Positions 33,523 through 42,336 of a stretch of DNA of 64,000 nt are shown one piece after another. A program made the position numbers and the translations under genes. The stretch is from the NCBI GenBank assembly GCA_964501415.1, contig CAZCSL010000004.1, positions 27,965-91,964 of the forward strand. Direction: 5' to 3'. The stretch comes from B1SED10-225 sp964501415. GTDB taxonomy: Bacteria; Bacillota_I; Bacilli_A; Izemoplasmatales; Izemoplasmataceae. Each line of letters opens with the position of its first letter. Position 1 is the stretch's first letter. A model generated the notes under the pieces. It made no database searches, was not told the origin of the DNA, and worked only from the letters and a program-made list of their open reading frames with translations.

Positions 33523-34863
33523 ATGAATGAAGGTAATGCGGCTGTAAAAAAACCATTATTCCGATTGACGTGGCCGATTTATATCGAGCTGCTTTTTTTC
33601 ATGCTTATGGGCGTTGCCGATACGTTGATGTTATCTCAGTATAGTGATTTATCGGTCGCGGCTGTAGGCAATGCCAACCGCATCATGGGTGTGTTTATCG
33701 TTGTCATGAATGCAGTGGCTTTGGGCGTGGGCGTTATCGTCTCTCAACTGGTCGGTGCAAAAAGAGAAGCAGAGGCCAAAGTCGTGATGCGTGCAGGGCT
33801 TTTTGGCAGTGTCATGATTAGCATCCTATTAACGACGTTTATCAGCTTGTTTGCAGCCCAAGTCTTTATTTTGATACGTACCGATGCTTCCATCTTTTCA
33901 GAGTCGCTTTGGTACTTGCGCACGGTGGTTATCGGTATTCCCTTCATTGCAGGAACACAAGCGATAAGTGCGGGTTTTAAAAGTTTTGGCAAGACCAAAT
34001 TGGTGATGGTGATTATCGGTATGACCAATATGCTCAATGTGGTGTTAAACGCGTTTTTGATATTTGGTATCGGCTTTTTCCCTGAACTTGGTGTGGCTGG
34101 GGCAGGTTATGCTACCTTGTTCAGCAAGATTGTCACTTTTGTTGTAGCGCTATATTTTTTCAAACGTCTATTTGTCAAGACCATCCTGTCTGGGGGTATT
34201 AAGGCATTGTTTGATTATTTTCCCCGTATTCTTCGCATTGGGATTCCCGGTGCCACAGAACATTTTTTCTATCAAATGATGCAAGTGATCTTGCTGAGTT
34301 TTATCAACACGCTTGGGGCCTTAGCACTAACAACCCAAATCTATGTTCATAATTTGATGATGCCGGTTTTGGTCTTTTCCTTAGCCTTGGCACAAGGGAA
34401 TCAAGTTATGGTAGGGTGGTTTATCGGCGGAAATACCATTCAAGATGCTTACCATCGAACGTTAAAAACCATGCGTATTGCGATTATCATCGTACTATTG
34501 ATTGTCTCGATTATGGCTTGGCAGGCACCCATGTTGATTGGGGTATTCACCGATAATCCAGATATTATTAAGATGGCTTCACGCATCATGTTAGTCGTGA
34601 TTATTTTAGAATTAGGTCGAACATCGAATTTAATTATCATACAAGCCCTAAGAGCGGCAGGCGATGTTATTTATCCTGTGGTTATTGCTGTTTTTTCCAT
34701 GTTTGGCGTGGCGATTACGCTTGCTTATGTTTTGGGCCTTAGATTAGAATATGGCCTTTTTGGCATATTTATCGCTTTAGCTGCGGATGAATGTGTTAGA
34801 GGTTTATTGGTCTTTATTCGTTGGTTACGTAAAGACTGGATTAAAAAAACCGTCATTGAGTAA
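33523..34863 (+). CDS. MATE family efflux transporter
   Basis: 446 residues with twelve membrane helices. FRLTWPIYIELLFFMLMGVADTLMLSQYSD and the AVGNANRIMG segment are the usual N-terminal MATE motifs, with internal two-fold symmetry. Exports cationic drugs or metabolites in exchange for Na+ or H+. ATG 33523 has GAGGTG 7 bases upstream; the TTG further up lies before this site. It is followed at 110 bases by a second, distinct MATE gene with its own promoter region. Confidence 0.92.
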   Translation: MNEGNAAVKKPLFRLTWPIYIELLFFMLMGVADTLMLSQYSDLSVAAVGNANRIMGVFIVVMNAVALGVGVIVSQLVGAKREAEAKVVMRAGLFGSVMISILLTTFISLFAAQVFILIRTDASIFSESLWYLRTVVIGIPFIAGTQAISAGFKSFGKTKLVMVIIGMTNMLNVVLNAFLIFGIGFFPELGVAGAGYATLFSKIVTFVVALYFFKRLFVKTILSGGIKALFDYFPRILRIGIPGATEHFFYQMMQVILLSFINTLGALALTTQIYVHNLMMPVLVFSLALAQGNQVMVGWFIGGNTIQDAYHRTLKTMRIAIIIVLLIVSIMAWQAPMLIGVFTDNPDIIKMASRIMLVVIILELGRTSNLIIIQALRAAGDVIYPVVIAVFSMFGVAITLAYVLGLRLEYGLFGIFIALAADECVRGLLVFIRWLRKDWIKKTVIE

Positions 34864-34973
34864 TATTTATCAAAACCTCCTTAAACATAAAAGAGTAAAA
34901 GTACATTTTTTTAAAAAATTATATGGTATATTGTAGCTAATGGGCATTCATTTTAGATTGAGGCGATGAAATT

Positions 34974-36308
34974 ATGGGCAATGAGGGAAGACAAATATTC
35001 ATCAAATATGTATCATTTAATGTCTTTGGTATGCTTGCGTTGTCACTTTATTATGTGGTGGATACAATCTTCATTGCGCAAGCCTTAGGACGCGAAGGGT
35101 TGGCATCATTAAACTATGCGATTCCACTTTTTGGGGTTGTACATGCAAGTGGTTTGATGATTGGTGTGGGTGGTGCGATAAGGTATAACGTGTTTAAAAG
35201 CCAGCATCAACAACAAAAAGCTAATCACATTTTTACCTCGACTTTGCTTTTAGGCGGTGTAATTTCTTTGGTTTATATCGCATTAGGTCTTTTTTTTCAT
35301 GAATCTTTAACACGTTTCTTAGGTGCAACACAAGGGGATAAGGCGTTTATGATGACGGCGAGTTATATCCGCATTGTATTAGTTTTCTCCCCTCTTTATG
35401 TCCTTAGTAATATATTGATTGCTTTTATTCGTAACGATGGCGTACCATCGATTGCGATGGGAGGCCTTTTGGTCGCTAGTTTTTTTAATATTACGTTTGA
35501 TTATGTTTTATTGTTTGTAATACCACTTGGTATGCTCGGTGCGGCTATAGCCTCAAGCATTGGGGCGTTTTTCGGTCTAATGACATTATCACTGTTTTTC
35601 ATCTTAAAGAAAAACACCGTCCAATTAGGACATCTTAAAGGCTTTTTAACCTTGTGGCCGGTGATTTTAGTACTTGGCTTACCAGCCTCACTAATAGATT
35701 TTTCTTATAGTATTGTAATGAGTTTTTTCAATCACTTATTAACAATCATCGAAGGTATTACGGCGGTGGCTGCTTACAGTATTATTGCGAATTTGTCATT
35801 GTTAAGTCTTGCGGTTTTTATTGGGATTTCGCAAGGCGTTCAGCCGTTATTGACACAAGCCTATTCACTAAAGGATGATATCGTTTTAACTAAAATATTA
35901 AAAGCGTCAGCTTTGTTGATTGTGTTTTTGTCCTTTGCGATTTATGGTTTATTATTTGTCTTTAGTGATGCTGTTGTTGCGTTATTTAACCAAGATCAAG
36001 ATATGCGATTAGCAATAATCGCTAAAGAAGGTATTCGAATTTATTTCATCGGCCTATTTTTTGCCGGTCTAAATATTCTTTATTCAGCGTTTTATGGGGC
36101 GATTGAGCAGCCACGCTTAGGGTTGTTAATCGTATTGCTGCGAGGGTTGATTTTAGTCATACCTATCGGCTTTTTATTATCGAATTTATTTGGGGTTGTT
36201 GGCGTTTGGTTTGCTTTTGTGGCCGCTGAGAGTTTAACCTTGGTGATTGCTTATTTAATCTTTTTTATCAAGGCCACAAAACGTAGACAGTTTTTAAGAG
36301 CCTCGTAA
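34974..36308 (+). CDS. MATE family efflux transporter, second paralogue
   Basis: 444 residues, twelve helices. SFNVFGMLALSLYYVVDTIFIAQALGREGLASLNYAIPLFG is the NorM-branch opening (shown here only as residues ~12-50: key VDTIFIA and GLASLNYAIP). GAGGCG lies before the ATG. It differs clearly from the neighbouring MATE protein, so it is not a recent duplicate. Substrate unknown. Ends at a strong terminator shared with a convergent lipoprotein gene. Confidence 0.9.
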   Translation: MGNEGRQIFIKYVSFNVFGMLALSLYYVVDTIFIAQALGREGLASLNYAIPLFGVVHASGLMIGVGGAIRYNVFKSQHQQQKANHIFTSTLLLGGVISLVYIALGLFFHESLTRFLGATQGDKAFMMTASYIRIVLVFSPLYVLSNILIAFIRNDGVPSIAMGGLLVASFFNITFDYVLLFVIPLGMLGAAIASSIGAFFGLMTLSLFFILKKNTVQLGHLKGFLTLWPVILVLGLPASLIDFSYSIVMSFFNHLLTIIEGITAVAAYSIIANLSLLSLAVFIGISQGVQPLLTQAYSLKDDIVLTKILKASALLIVFLSFAIYGLLFVFSDAVVALFNQDQDMRLAIIAKEGIRIYFIGLFFAGLNILYSAFYGAIEQPRLGLLIVLLRGLILVIPIGFLLSNLFGVVGVWFAFVAAESLTLVIAYLIFFIKATKRRQFLRAS

Positions 36309-36317
36309 GGCAATGAT

Positions 36318-36359
36318 AAAAAGACCTGAATTCCAAAAAGGAGTTCAGGTCTTTTTTTT
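36318..36359. terminator. Bidirectional terminator
   Basis: AAAAAGACCTGAA / TTCAGGTCTTTTTTTT with inner TCC/GGA pairs. Confidence 0.9.
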
Positions 36360-36373
36360 AATACTAAAATTTT

Positions 36374-36985
36374 TTAATCTTCAATAAACTCATCGGCGTC
36401 TTCAGGCGGTTCAACAACGTAAAGAACATCGTTATGTTCAAACACGACAAACACCGGGGTATCATCGTCTACTAAAATCAACCAAGCCCAATCGGCCAAC
36501 TCTTCAATGATGAAGTCCTCATCGCTTTCAATGACCGCTAGTTCATCATCGCTTTGTGAGATGGTAAATGCGTCGATTTGTACCACATCAAGTAACTCTT
36601 CTATCAAGTCATCTGGTATTTCATCAATGGCTTCATCAAGCGTAATTTGGAAATCAATTGCGAAGGTTAGACGCATGCCTATACCACTACGGTAATAAAC
36701 ATCACCGATGTCATAATTTTTTGCAATAGGAACTTCTTCTAACAAGTACCAATCATCGCCTTGGCTAATTAAATCATATTCTGTGTCATTAATGTTAACG
36801 GCTTCAATAACTTGCTCATCAGCGTTAGATGTAATCTTTAAAAGAATGCTTTGATCAGGAATGTCCACTGCAAAATCTTCAAGTTCTATCGATTCAATGC
36901 GATCAATTTCTTCTTGAATGATATCACAGCCTGAGATAAAAAACGCTATAGCTAATACTGCAACTAATCCGAATATTTTTTTCAT
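36374..36985 (-). CDS. Acidic lipoprotein of unknown function
   Basis: 203 residues. Signal peptide MKKIFGLVAVLAI...ISGC with lipidated Cys20, then an extremely acidic mature part with many Asp/Glu-Ile repeats. ATG 36985 has GGAG 8 bases upstream and begins the signal peptide; the longer frame has no ribosome site. High surface acidity fits an organism living in salt. It resembles the other lipoproteins of this window in style only. Confidence 0.72.
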   Translation of the reverse strand: MKKIFGLVAVLAIAFFISGCDIIQEEIDRIESIELEDFAVDIPDQSILLKITSNADEQVIEAVNINDTEYDLISQGDDWYLLEEVPIAKNYDIGDVYYRSGIGMRLTFAIDFQITLDEAIDEIPDDLIEELLDVVQIDAFTISQSDDELAVIESDEDFIIEELADWAWLILVDDDTPVFVVFEHNDVLYVVEPPEDADEFIED

Positions 36986-37062
36986 TCTACTCACTCCAAT
37001 CTTTATAAGTATATTATACCACATTTATTGCGATGTTAAATTAATGTGCAAAAAGAATGTTT

Positions 37063-37713
37063 TTATAGGTTAGATAGGGGTGTGTTTGCGTTATTGTTTT
37101 TTAGGTTTTTAGCTTTGGTAAAAAATTGTAAACTTCTAAAAATTAAGTAAAAGGCAATCATGAAACTGCCAATGACATCAATCCAGTAACTTGCCCATAA
37201 TCCTTGAAAAACTTGTACGCTCAACAACGCGATAACCACATTAACATCCACAAACGTCTTGGCTTGATAAATCTTTCCTTGTGTATCCATAATGGCGCTT
37301 TGCTTTTCTTGGTTGAAACGCAAATAACGCCACCAAAAATAGCCATTAAATAAAACCCCTAACAAAGCGATAGCTAAGCCTAAATAAATATTACCTTCTG
37401 GTAGACTTGGCACTAAGATTGTGTGTATCGATAAAACCAGTATAAGCAGACCGCTCAAAGATAAAACCAGCGCTGATATCAAGTAAATCCATCGCTTGTA
37501 TTGCAGTTTTTTTGCCTTAGAGGTGCGATGGTTTTTAGTCTTCACATAAATGTACAGCGCGAGAATCAACACCGTAAGTTCTACAGTGCGCCTAAAAAAA
37601 TCAGCAAACTGTGTTGCGGATGTATTCATCATAAGTGCAATGAAGGTTATAATAGGACCAAAGCTACTGAAAAATACCGAAAGCATAAGGGTTTTTTGGC
37701 GTTTATCACTCAT
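37063..37713 (-). CDS. CDF-like membrane protein lacking the cytoplasmic domain
   Basis: 216 residues, six membrane helices. FADFFRRTVELTVL and YWIDVIGSFMIAFYLI look like helices 2 and 6 of cation diffusion facilitators, but the paired metal ligands (D-x3-D / H-x3-D) are only partly present: Asp in FADFF and Asp in KTFVDVNVVIALL remain. The C-terminal metal-sensing domain is missing, ending instead in a short charged tail. It directly follows the polyprenol-kinase-like gene (TAG then ATG) and is probably co-transcribed. Metal transport is uncertain. Confidence 0.62.
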   Translation of the reverse strand: MSDKRQKTLMLSVFFSSFGPIITFIALMMNTSATQFADFFRRTVELTVLILALYIYVKTKNHRTSKAKKLQYKRWIYLISALVLSLSGLLILVLSIHTILVPSLPEGNIYLGLAIALLGVLFNGYFWWRYLRFNQEKQSAIMDTQGKIYQAKTFVDVNVVIALLSVQVFQGLWASYWIDVIGSFMIAFYLIFRSLQFFTKAKNLKNNNANTPLSNL

Positions 37714-38445
37714 CTATAACACCCCACTAACGATAAACAAAACGGTAATACCATAAACAATTAATCCAATAGAAGTGGGTAAAAAAATCGTATCAAGGCC
37801 TTTTTTGGTGTAAGCCTCAATCAGTGTGGCCAAGGGAGCCGTCAATAGGGCTACGATAAGCGCAACCCACCATAAAATATCAGCTTGCCAAATCAAACAT
37901 GCGATGACAACGATAAAGACGCTAAAAAACATTGCCGTAGAACCTAGTTGGGTTTTATGGGGGTCTGCCCCATTTAGAAGAAGCTTTTTCTTACCATAAT
38001 ACTTTCCGATCAAGGCCGCTAAAGCATCCCCAAAACCCCAACTCATAACCGCGGTGATTATAAAAGTTTCTTGACCATAAGGTAAGATACCTATAAAGAG
38101 AGCCAATAAGATTGCGAACATTGCTTGTCCTTGCAAGAGGGAATATTTGAGCTCGCCACCTTGTTTTTTACGATCGATTAAGTATTGTTTATAAAAGCTG
38201 GTTTTTTCGAGTAAAAACAAGAATAAAAAGACCCCCACCATAAATATCGCAATGGTATAAAAGGCTTGATACCAAGGATCATAGAGTTCTAAGTATAAGA
38301 AAATAGAAAACGCATAACCGATATGTTGAAATTTACGGACGACTTCATCGGCAACAGGCAAAAAAGCTTTCAGCAAAACCGAAAGCACAAACAATACCAA
38401 AATGAAATAAGCAATTGTTATAAGAAAGGCAAGTAAAAAAGTCAT
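37714..38445 (-). CDS. Dolichol/phytol kinase-like CTP-dependent membrane kinase
   Basis: 243 residues, seven or eight membrane helices. EVVRKFQHIGYAF near the N-terminus, SWGFGDALAALIGKYYGKKK in the middle, and KTQLGSTAMF plus IEAYTKKGLDT near the end are the conserved set of the SEC59/phytol kinase/CdsA superfamily. Such enzymes phosphorylate isoprenoid alcohols or make CDP-lipids. ATG 38445 has AAAGGAG upstream. Leads a two-gene operon with the CDF-like protein. Exact substrate unknown. Confidence 0.78.
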   Translation of the reverse strand: MTFLLAFLITIAYFILVLFVLSVLLKAFLPVADEVVRKFQHIGYAFSIFLYLELYDPWYQAFYTIAIFMVGVFLFLFLLEKTSFYKQYLIDRKKQGGELKYSLLQGQAMFAILLALFIGILPYGQETFIITAVMSWGFGDALAALIGKYYGKKKLLLNGADPHKTQLGSTAMFFSVFIVVIACLIWQADILWWVALIVALLTAPLATLIEAYTKKGLDTIFLPTSIGLIVYGITVLFIVSGVL

Positions 38446-38492
38446 AGTATGCTCCTTTAAAGAAATCATACATGAAGCGATTAAGATTGTAA

Positions 38493-38526
38493 ACAAAAAC
38501 GTATCACTAATGTGACACGTTTTTGT
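38493..38526. terminator. Terminator downstream of trpB
   Basis: ACAAAAACGTATCAC / GTGACACGTTTTTGT around TAAT, one mismatch. It separates trpB from the downstream kinase-like gene. Confidence 0.85.
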
Positions 38527-38545
38527 AGGAGGAGTAGTTATGAAT

Positions 38546-39718
38546 TTATGTCGTGTTTACATGATTATAAATGGCTTCCACATCTTTATCGCCGCGACCA
38601 GAAAGATTGATTAAAATAATTTTATCATTGGATAATGTGGGCGCTAGTTTAATGGCCTCAGCAATCGCATGGGCGCTTTCAATCGCCGGGATAATCCCTT
38701 CTTTGGCTGAAAGCATATACATAGCTTCAATGGCTTCATCATCAGAAGCATGGGTATATTTTACGCGTTTGATATCTTGCAAGTACGCATGTTCTGGACC
38801 AACACCAGGATAATCCAAACCAGCCGATATCGAATAAACAGGGCTAATCTTGTCTTTTTCATCCAAAACAGCCTTGGTATACATGCCGTGGATGGTGCTT
38901 TCTTTACCGAGGGTCATCGTCGCGGCATGCTGATTGGTTTTAATGCCTTTACCCGCGGCTTCAACACCAATAATCTTAACATTTGGTTCATCTAAAAAGC
39001 TTTGAAATAATCCAATCGCATTGGACCCACCCCCAACACAGGCTACTAAATAATCGGGCAGTCTGTTTTCGGCGCTTAGAATTTGTCGTTTGGCCTCTTG
39101 CCCAATGACACGCTGAAAATGTCTTACGATGGAAGGAAAAGGGTGAGGGCCTACGGCACTGCCCAGCAAGTAAAACGTATCATCCAAACGATTGACCCAC
39201 GTCTCAATCGCAACATCAACGGCATCAGATAAACTTTTAGTTCCCTTATCTACGCCGGTTACTTTCGCGCCAAGCATTTCCATGCGGTACACATTGAGTT
39301 TTTGTCGCTCCATGTCCAAGGTACCTTGGAATATTTCACATTCCATACCGAATAATGCAGCGGCGGTAGCGGTCGCCACGCCATGTTGACCAGCCCCGGT
39401 TTCAGCGATGATTTTCTTTTTCCCCATGCGTTTGGCCAGTAAGATTTGCCCGATGGTATTATTGATTTTGTGTGCCCCAGTATGGTTTAAATCTTCTCGT
39501 TTCAAATAAATTTTTGCACCCCCTAAGGTATCGGTTAGATTCTTGGCAAAATACAAAGGATTTTCTCTGCCAACATAGTGTTTTAAATAATACTTAAACG
39601 CCTCATCAAACGTTGGGTCATGTTTTGCATCTTCAAAGGCTGTTTCTAGTTCATCAAGGGCTTTGATAACTTGTGGTGGGACGAACTGACCACCAAAACG
39701 ACCAAATTGTGTTTGCAT
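38546..39718 (-). CDS. trpB: Tryptophan synthase beta chain, standing alone
   Basis: 390 residues, normal length. FGRFGGQFVPP opens the protein; the PLP lysine lies in HTGAHKINN; AETGAGQHGVATAT and the phosphate-binding GGGSNAIG are intact, all typical of TrpB1. The enzyme makes tryptophan from indole and serine. No trpA or other trp gene is adjacent, so it may salvage indole or partner a TrpA encoded elsewhere. ATG 39718 is chosen; the GTG at 39730 lies against the ribosome site AAGGAG. Expression is under a UGG T-box. Confidence 0.96.
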   Translation of the reverse strand: MQTQFGRFGGQFVPPQVIKALDELETAFEDAKHDPTFDEAFKYYLKHYVGRENPLYFAKNLTDTLGGAKIYLKREDLNHTGAHKINNTIGQILLAKRMGKKKIIAETGAGQHGVATATAAALFGMECEIFQGTLDMERQKLNVYRMEMLGAKVTGVDKGTKSLSDAVDVAIETWVNRLDDTFYLLGSAVGPHPFPSIVRHFQRVIGQEAKRQILSAENRLPDYLVACVGGGSNAIGLFQSFLDEPNVKIIGVEAAGKGIKTNQHAATMTLGKESTIHGMYTKAVLDEKDKISPVYSISAGLDYPGVGPEHAYLQDIKRVKYTHASDDEAIEAMYMLSAKEGIIPAIESAHAIAEAIKLAPTLSNDKIILINLSGRGDKDVEAIYNHVNTT

Positions 39719-39770
39719 TTTTCTAAACACTCCTTATTTTTATTTGATCGACCTAAACCGATGAGGGTAT

Positions 39771-40022
39771 AAAAAAATCCCCTACACAAAATTGTGTAGA
39801 GGACGATTATCAACCGTGGTGCCACCTCATATTTCGCCTTATACAGGCGCTCAATTCAGGTACAATCATACCTTAGCTTTTTAACGGAAGCCCCCGTGAC
39901 AACCTACTTTATTCAGCTGTCCTCTCGTAGATCCATTCCATCTTAACTGCGATACTGGTTTGCACCGACCACCAGCTCTCTTTAAAAGCGGTTAACATGT
40001 ACTCCTTCTACTCAACGATTTA
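39771..40022 (-). promoter_or_regulatory. T-box riboswitch (tRNA-Trp) before trpB
   Basis: Read on the minus strand: AGAGAG...GGTGCAAACC stem I core, then TGGAA-TGG-ATCTACGAG with specifier UGG at 39935-39933, then the T-box GAGGTGGCACCACGG (UGGC bulge 39824-39821). The bulge's C pairs a G discriminator base, as in bacterial tRNA-Trp. The terminator TCCTCTACACAA / TTGTGTAGGGGA plus T-run spans 39803-39771. Uncharged tRNA-Trp should turn trpB on. Confidence 0.95.
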
Positions 40023-40026
40023 TTAC

Positions 40027-40056
40027 AGTATACCGCAATAGGTTTGTTAAACTCAA
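40027..40056 (-). promoter_or_regulatory. Promoter of the trpB T-box
   Basis: On the minus strand TTGAGT (40056-40051), 18 bases, TATACT (40032-40027). The -35 touches the stop codon region of aroC, so no room is left for a terminator between them. Confidence 0.65.
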
Positions 40057-40059
40057 GGC

Positions 40060-41061
40060 TTAATCCTTTGAAAACGTTTTATAGTTTAAATGCATCAAAT
40101 ATAAATCGGCTAAAACGATGGCCAGGGCGTTTTCTAAAACAATGCCTGCGCGTCTGGCTATACATACATCATGTCGTCCCTTGATCGTTAAGTCTTTGGT
40201 TTTTTTATCTTCGGTGTGATAGGTGTTTTGTGTTTTTTTGATACTAGAAGTAGGCTTAATCATCACCCGTACCTCAAGGGGGTTACCATTTGAAATACCA
40301 CCAGTGATGCCTCCGCTATGGTTGGTTTTGGTTTTGCCAGTTTCATCTAAAACGGCGTCGTTAAACGTACTGCCAAATTTATCGATGCCATCAAAACCAA
40401 GGCCAATATCAACGCCTTTAACCGCCGGGATAGAAAATAACATCTTCGCGATTTCTGCGTCTAATTTTTGAAAGTTAGGTTCACCAATACCAATGGGAAG
40501 GGGGTCGGTATAAAGTTTTATTATACCGCCAACCGAGTCTCCTTGTTTTTCGATATCGGCTAAGTAACTATCGATTTTTCGCATGTCTTTTAAAGTGCCA
40601 ACTTGAACTAATTCGTGTTTGATATTAAAGGGAAGTAGTTGTTTTGCGATCGCACCAGCACAAACCAATGCAGCGGTTAAACGACCCGAAAAGCGGCCCC
40701 CACCACGGTAATCATTAAAGCCATGATATTTAACGTGCGCAACATAATCCGCATGTCCTGGTCGGGGGTGTTTCTTTAAGGCGGTATAGTCTTTAGAACG
40801 GACATCTTTATTTTCAATCATAATATGGATAGGTGAGCCGGTGGTATAGCCATTAAACACCCCAGATAGAATTTCAAAGGCATCCTTTTCAATACGTGTG
40901 GTGGTACCAACGGCACCGGCTTTACGCTTTTGTAAATCCTTTGTGATTAAGGTCTCATCGATCTTAAGACCCGGTAAAACGCCATCGATAATAACGCCGA
41001 TAGCTTTTTGATGAGATTCCCCATATAAGGTGACTTTAAATAACGTACCATAACTATTCAT
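40060..41061 (-). CDS. aroC: Chorismate synthase
   Basis: 333 residues; converts EPSP to chorismate with reduced FMN. SYGTLFKVTLYGESH, RPGHADYVAHVKY, GGGRFSGR and the C-terminal GRHDVCIARRAG are the family signatures. Slightly shorter than most (350-390) but all motifs are present. Last gene of the aroF-tyrA-aroB-aroA-aroC operon, 15 bases after aroA. No terminator follows; the trpB promoter begins at its end. Confidence 0.97.
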   Translation of the reverse strand: MNSYGTLFKVTLYGESHQKAIGVIIDGVLPGLKIDETLITKDLQKRKAGAVGTTTRIEKDAFEILSGVFNGYTTGSPIHIMIENKDVRSKDYTALKKHPRPGHADYVAHVKYHGFNDYRGGGRFSGRLTAALVCAGAIAKQLLPFNIKHELVQVGTLKDMRKIDSYLADIEKQGDSVGGIIKLYTDPLPIGIGEPNFQKLDAEIAKMLFSIPAVKGVDIGLGFDGIDKFGSTFNDAVLDETGKTKTNHSGGITGGISNGNPLEVRVMIKPTSSIKKTQNTYHTEDKKTKDLTIKGRHDVCIARRAGIVLENALAIVLADLYLMHLNYKTFSKD

Positions 41062-41076
41062 CGCTATACCTGCTTT

Positions 41077-42336
41077 CTAGGGCTTTGTGATAAAGTTTCC
41101 ACCCAGATTTTTGTAATCATCGAAAAAACGCGGATATGATTTATTAACGGCTTGTGCGCCGTTAATGTGAATGGGACCACTAGCCTTTAAAGCGGCGATA
41201 CTTAAGGCCATGACAATGCGGTGATCATCGTAACTCTCAAAGCTTAAGTTGCCGTTAAACTTCGCTATACCTTGCACCATTAGACGGTCTTGTTCTTGCT
41301 TGGTTTTAACGCCTAGTTTGTTTAAGATGGATATCATGACGCCTAAGCGGTCTGATTCTTTGTAAACAAGACGGTCAGTCGAAGTGAAAGTCGTTATGCC
41401 CTCACTTAATCCTGCAAGAATCATTAGGATCGGACCTAAGTCAGGCATGTCTTTTAAATCAATAGATTGGGCCTTGGTTTTAGAACTATGGATGCGATAT
41501 TGCGCTTCTTTTTGATCATACGCGACATCGCCCCCCATGGCTTTGACGATATCAACCATGCGTCTATCGCCTTGAAGGGAACGAGGATTTAAGTTTTTAA
41601 GCGTGATATCTCCATTGATTAAGCCCGCCGCAATAAAAAATGCCGCTTGTGAAAAATCGCCTTCAATAATCATGTTTTTAGGTTGATACTGTTGTTTTTT
41701 AGGGATAAAAAAACGCGTTTCTTGAGCTACAATTTTAATGCCGAATTGTTTTAAGATATCCAACGTTAAAGAGACATAATCTTTGGATTGCAAGGGTGTA
41801 TTTAAAACAATTTCACTATCTTCATCTAAGAGCGGTAAAGCAAAAAGCAACCCTGAGATAAACTGAGAACTAATATGCCCATCTACCTTGAAGGTGCCCC
41901 CTTTGAGCGGTCCCTTAACTTTTAATGGCAAAGAATTCTCACTTAAGGGTTGATACGTTACTTGGTTAGAAAATATGTTTTCATATACATCAAGTGGTCT
42001 AGTGATCAATCTTTTTTGACCGTTAAAGATAATCGCTTTTTCAAAAAGCAATGCGATTGGAATCATAAACCGCAACGTTGAACCACTTTCTTTGGCATCG
42101 ATTGTATCGGTGATTATTTTGAGGTCTCCCCCGAAGACGCGGTTTTTGTCAAAACGTACATTAAAGGCTTTTAAGGCGGCTTTTGTGGCCTCAATATCCT
42201 CACTATCCAAGAGGTTTTTAAGCGTGCTTTGACCCTTTGCAAGTCCAGCCGCAATCAACGCGCGGTGTGAGAGACTTTTTGAAGCAGGAACGGTTAACTT
42301 ACCTTTTAAATGAGCAGGATAAACCGTGATGTTCAT
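41077..42336 (-). CDS. aroA: 3-phosphoshikimate 1-carboxyvinyltransferase (EPSP synthase)
   Basis: 419 residues. PASKSLSHRALIAAGLAKG near the N-terminus, ESGSTLRFMIPIAL (~82), FSQAAFFIAAGL (~225), DLGPILMILAGLSEG and ESDRLGVM (~320) are the conserved EPSP synthase segments; catalytic Asp and Glu are in place. Adds PEP to shikimate-3-phosphate. Starts within the stop of aroB (ATGA). The kinase aroK that supplies its substrate is not in this window. Confidence 0.97.
   Translation of the reverse strand: MNITVYPAHLKGKLTVPASKSLSHRALIAAGLAKGQSTLKNLLDSEDIEATKAALKAFNVRFDKNRVFGGDLKIITDTIDAKESGSTLRFMIPIALLFEKAIIFNGQKRLITRPLDVYENIFSNQVTYQPLSENSLPLKVKGPLKGGTFKVDGHISSQFISGLLFALPLLDEDSEIVLNTPLQSKDYVSLTLDILKQFGIKIVAQETRFFIPKKQQYQPKNMIIEGDFSQAAFFIAAGLINGDITLKNLNPRSLQGDRRMVDIVKAMGGDVAYDQKEAQYRIHSSKTKAQSIDLKDMPDLGPILMILAGLSEGITTFTSTDRLVYKESDRLGVMISILNKLGVKTKQEQDRLMVQGIAKFNGNLSFESYDDHRIVMALSIAALKASGPIHINGAQAVNKSYPRFFDDYKNLGGNFITKP

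Noticed and set aside
39931..39935. AUC (Ile) as T-box specifier instead of UGG
   Set aside because: The specifier normally follows TGGAA directly, which gives UGG; discriminator pairing and the trpB gene agree.
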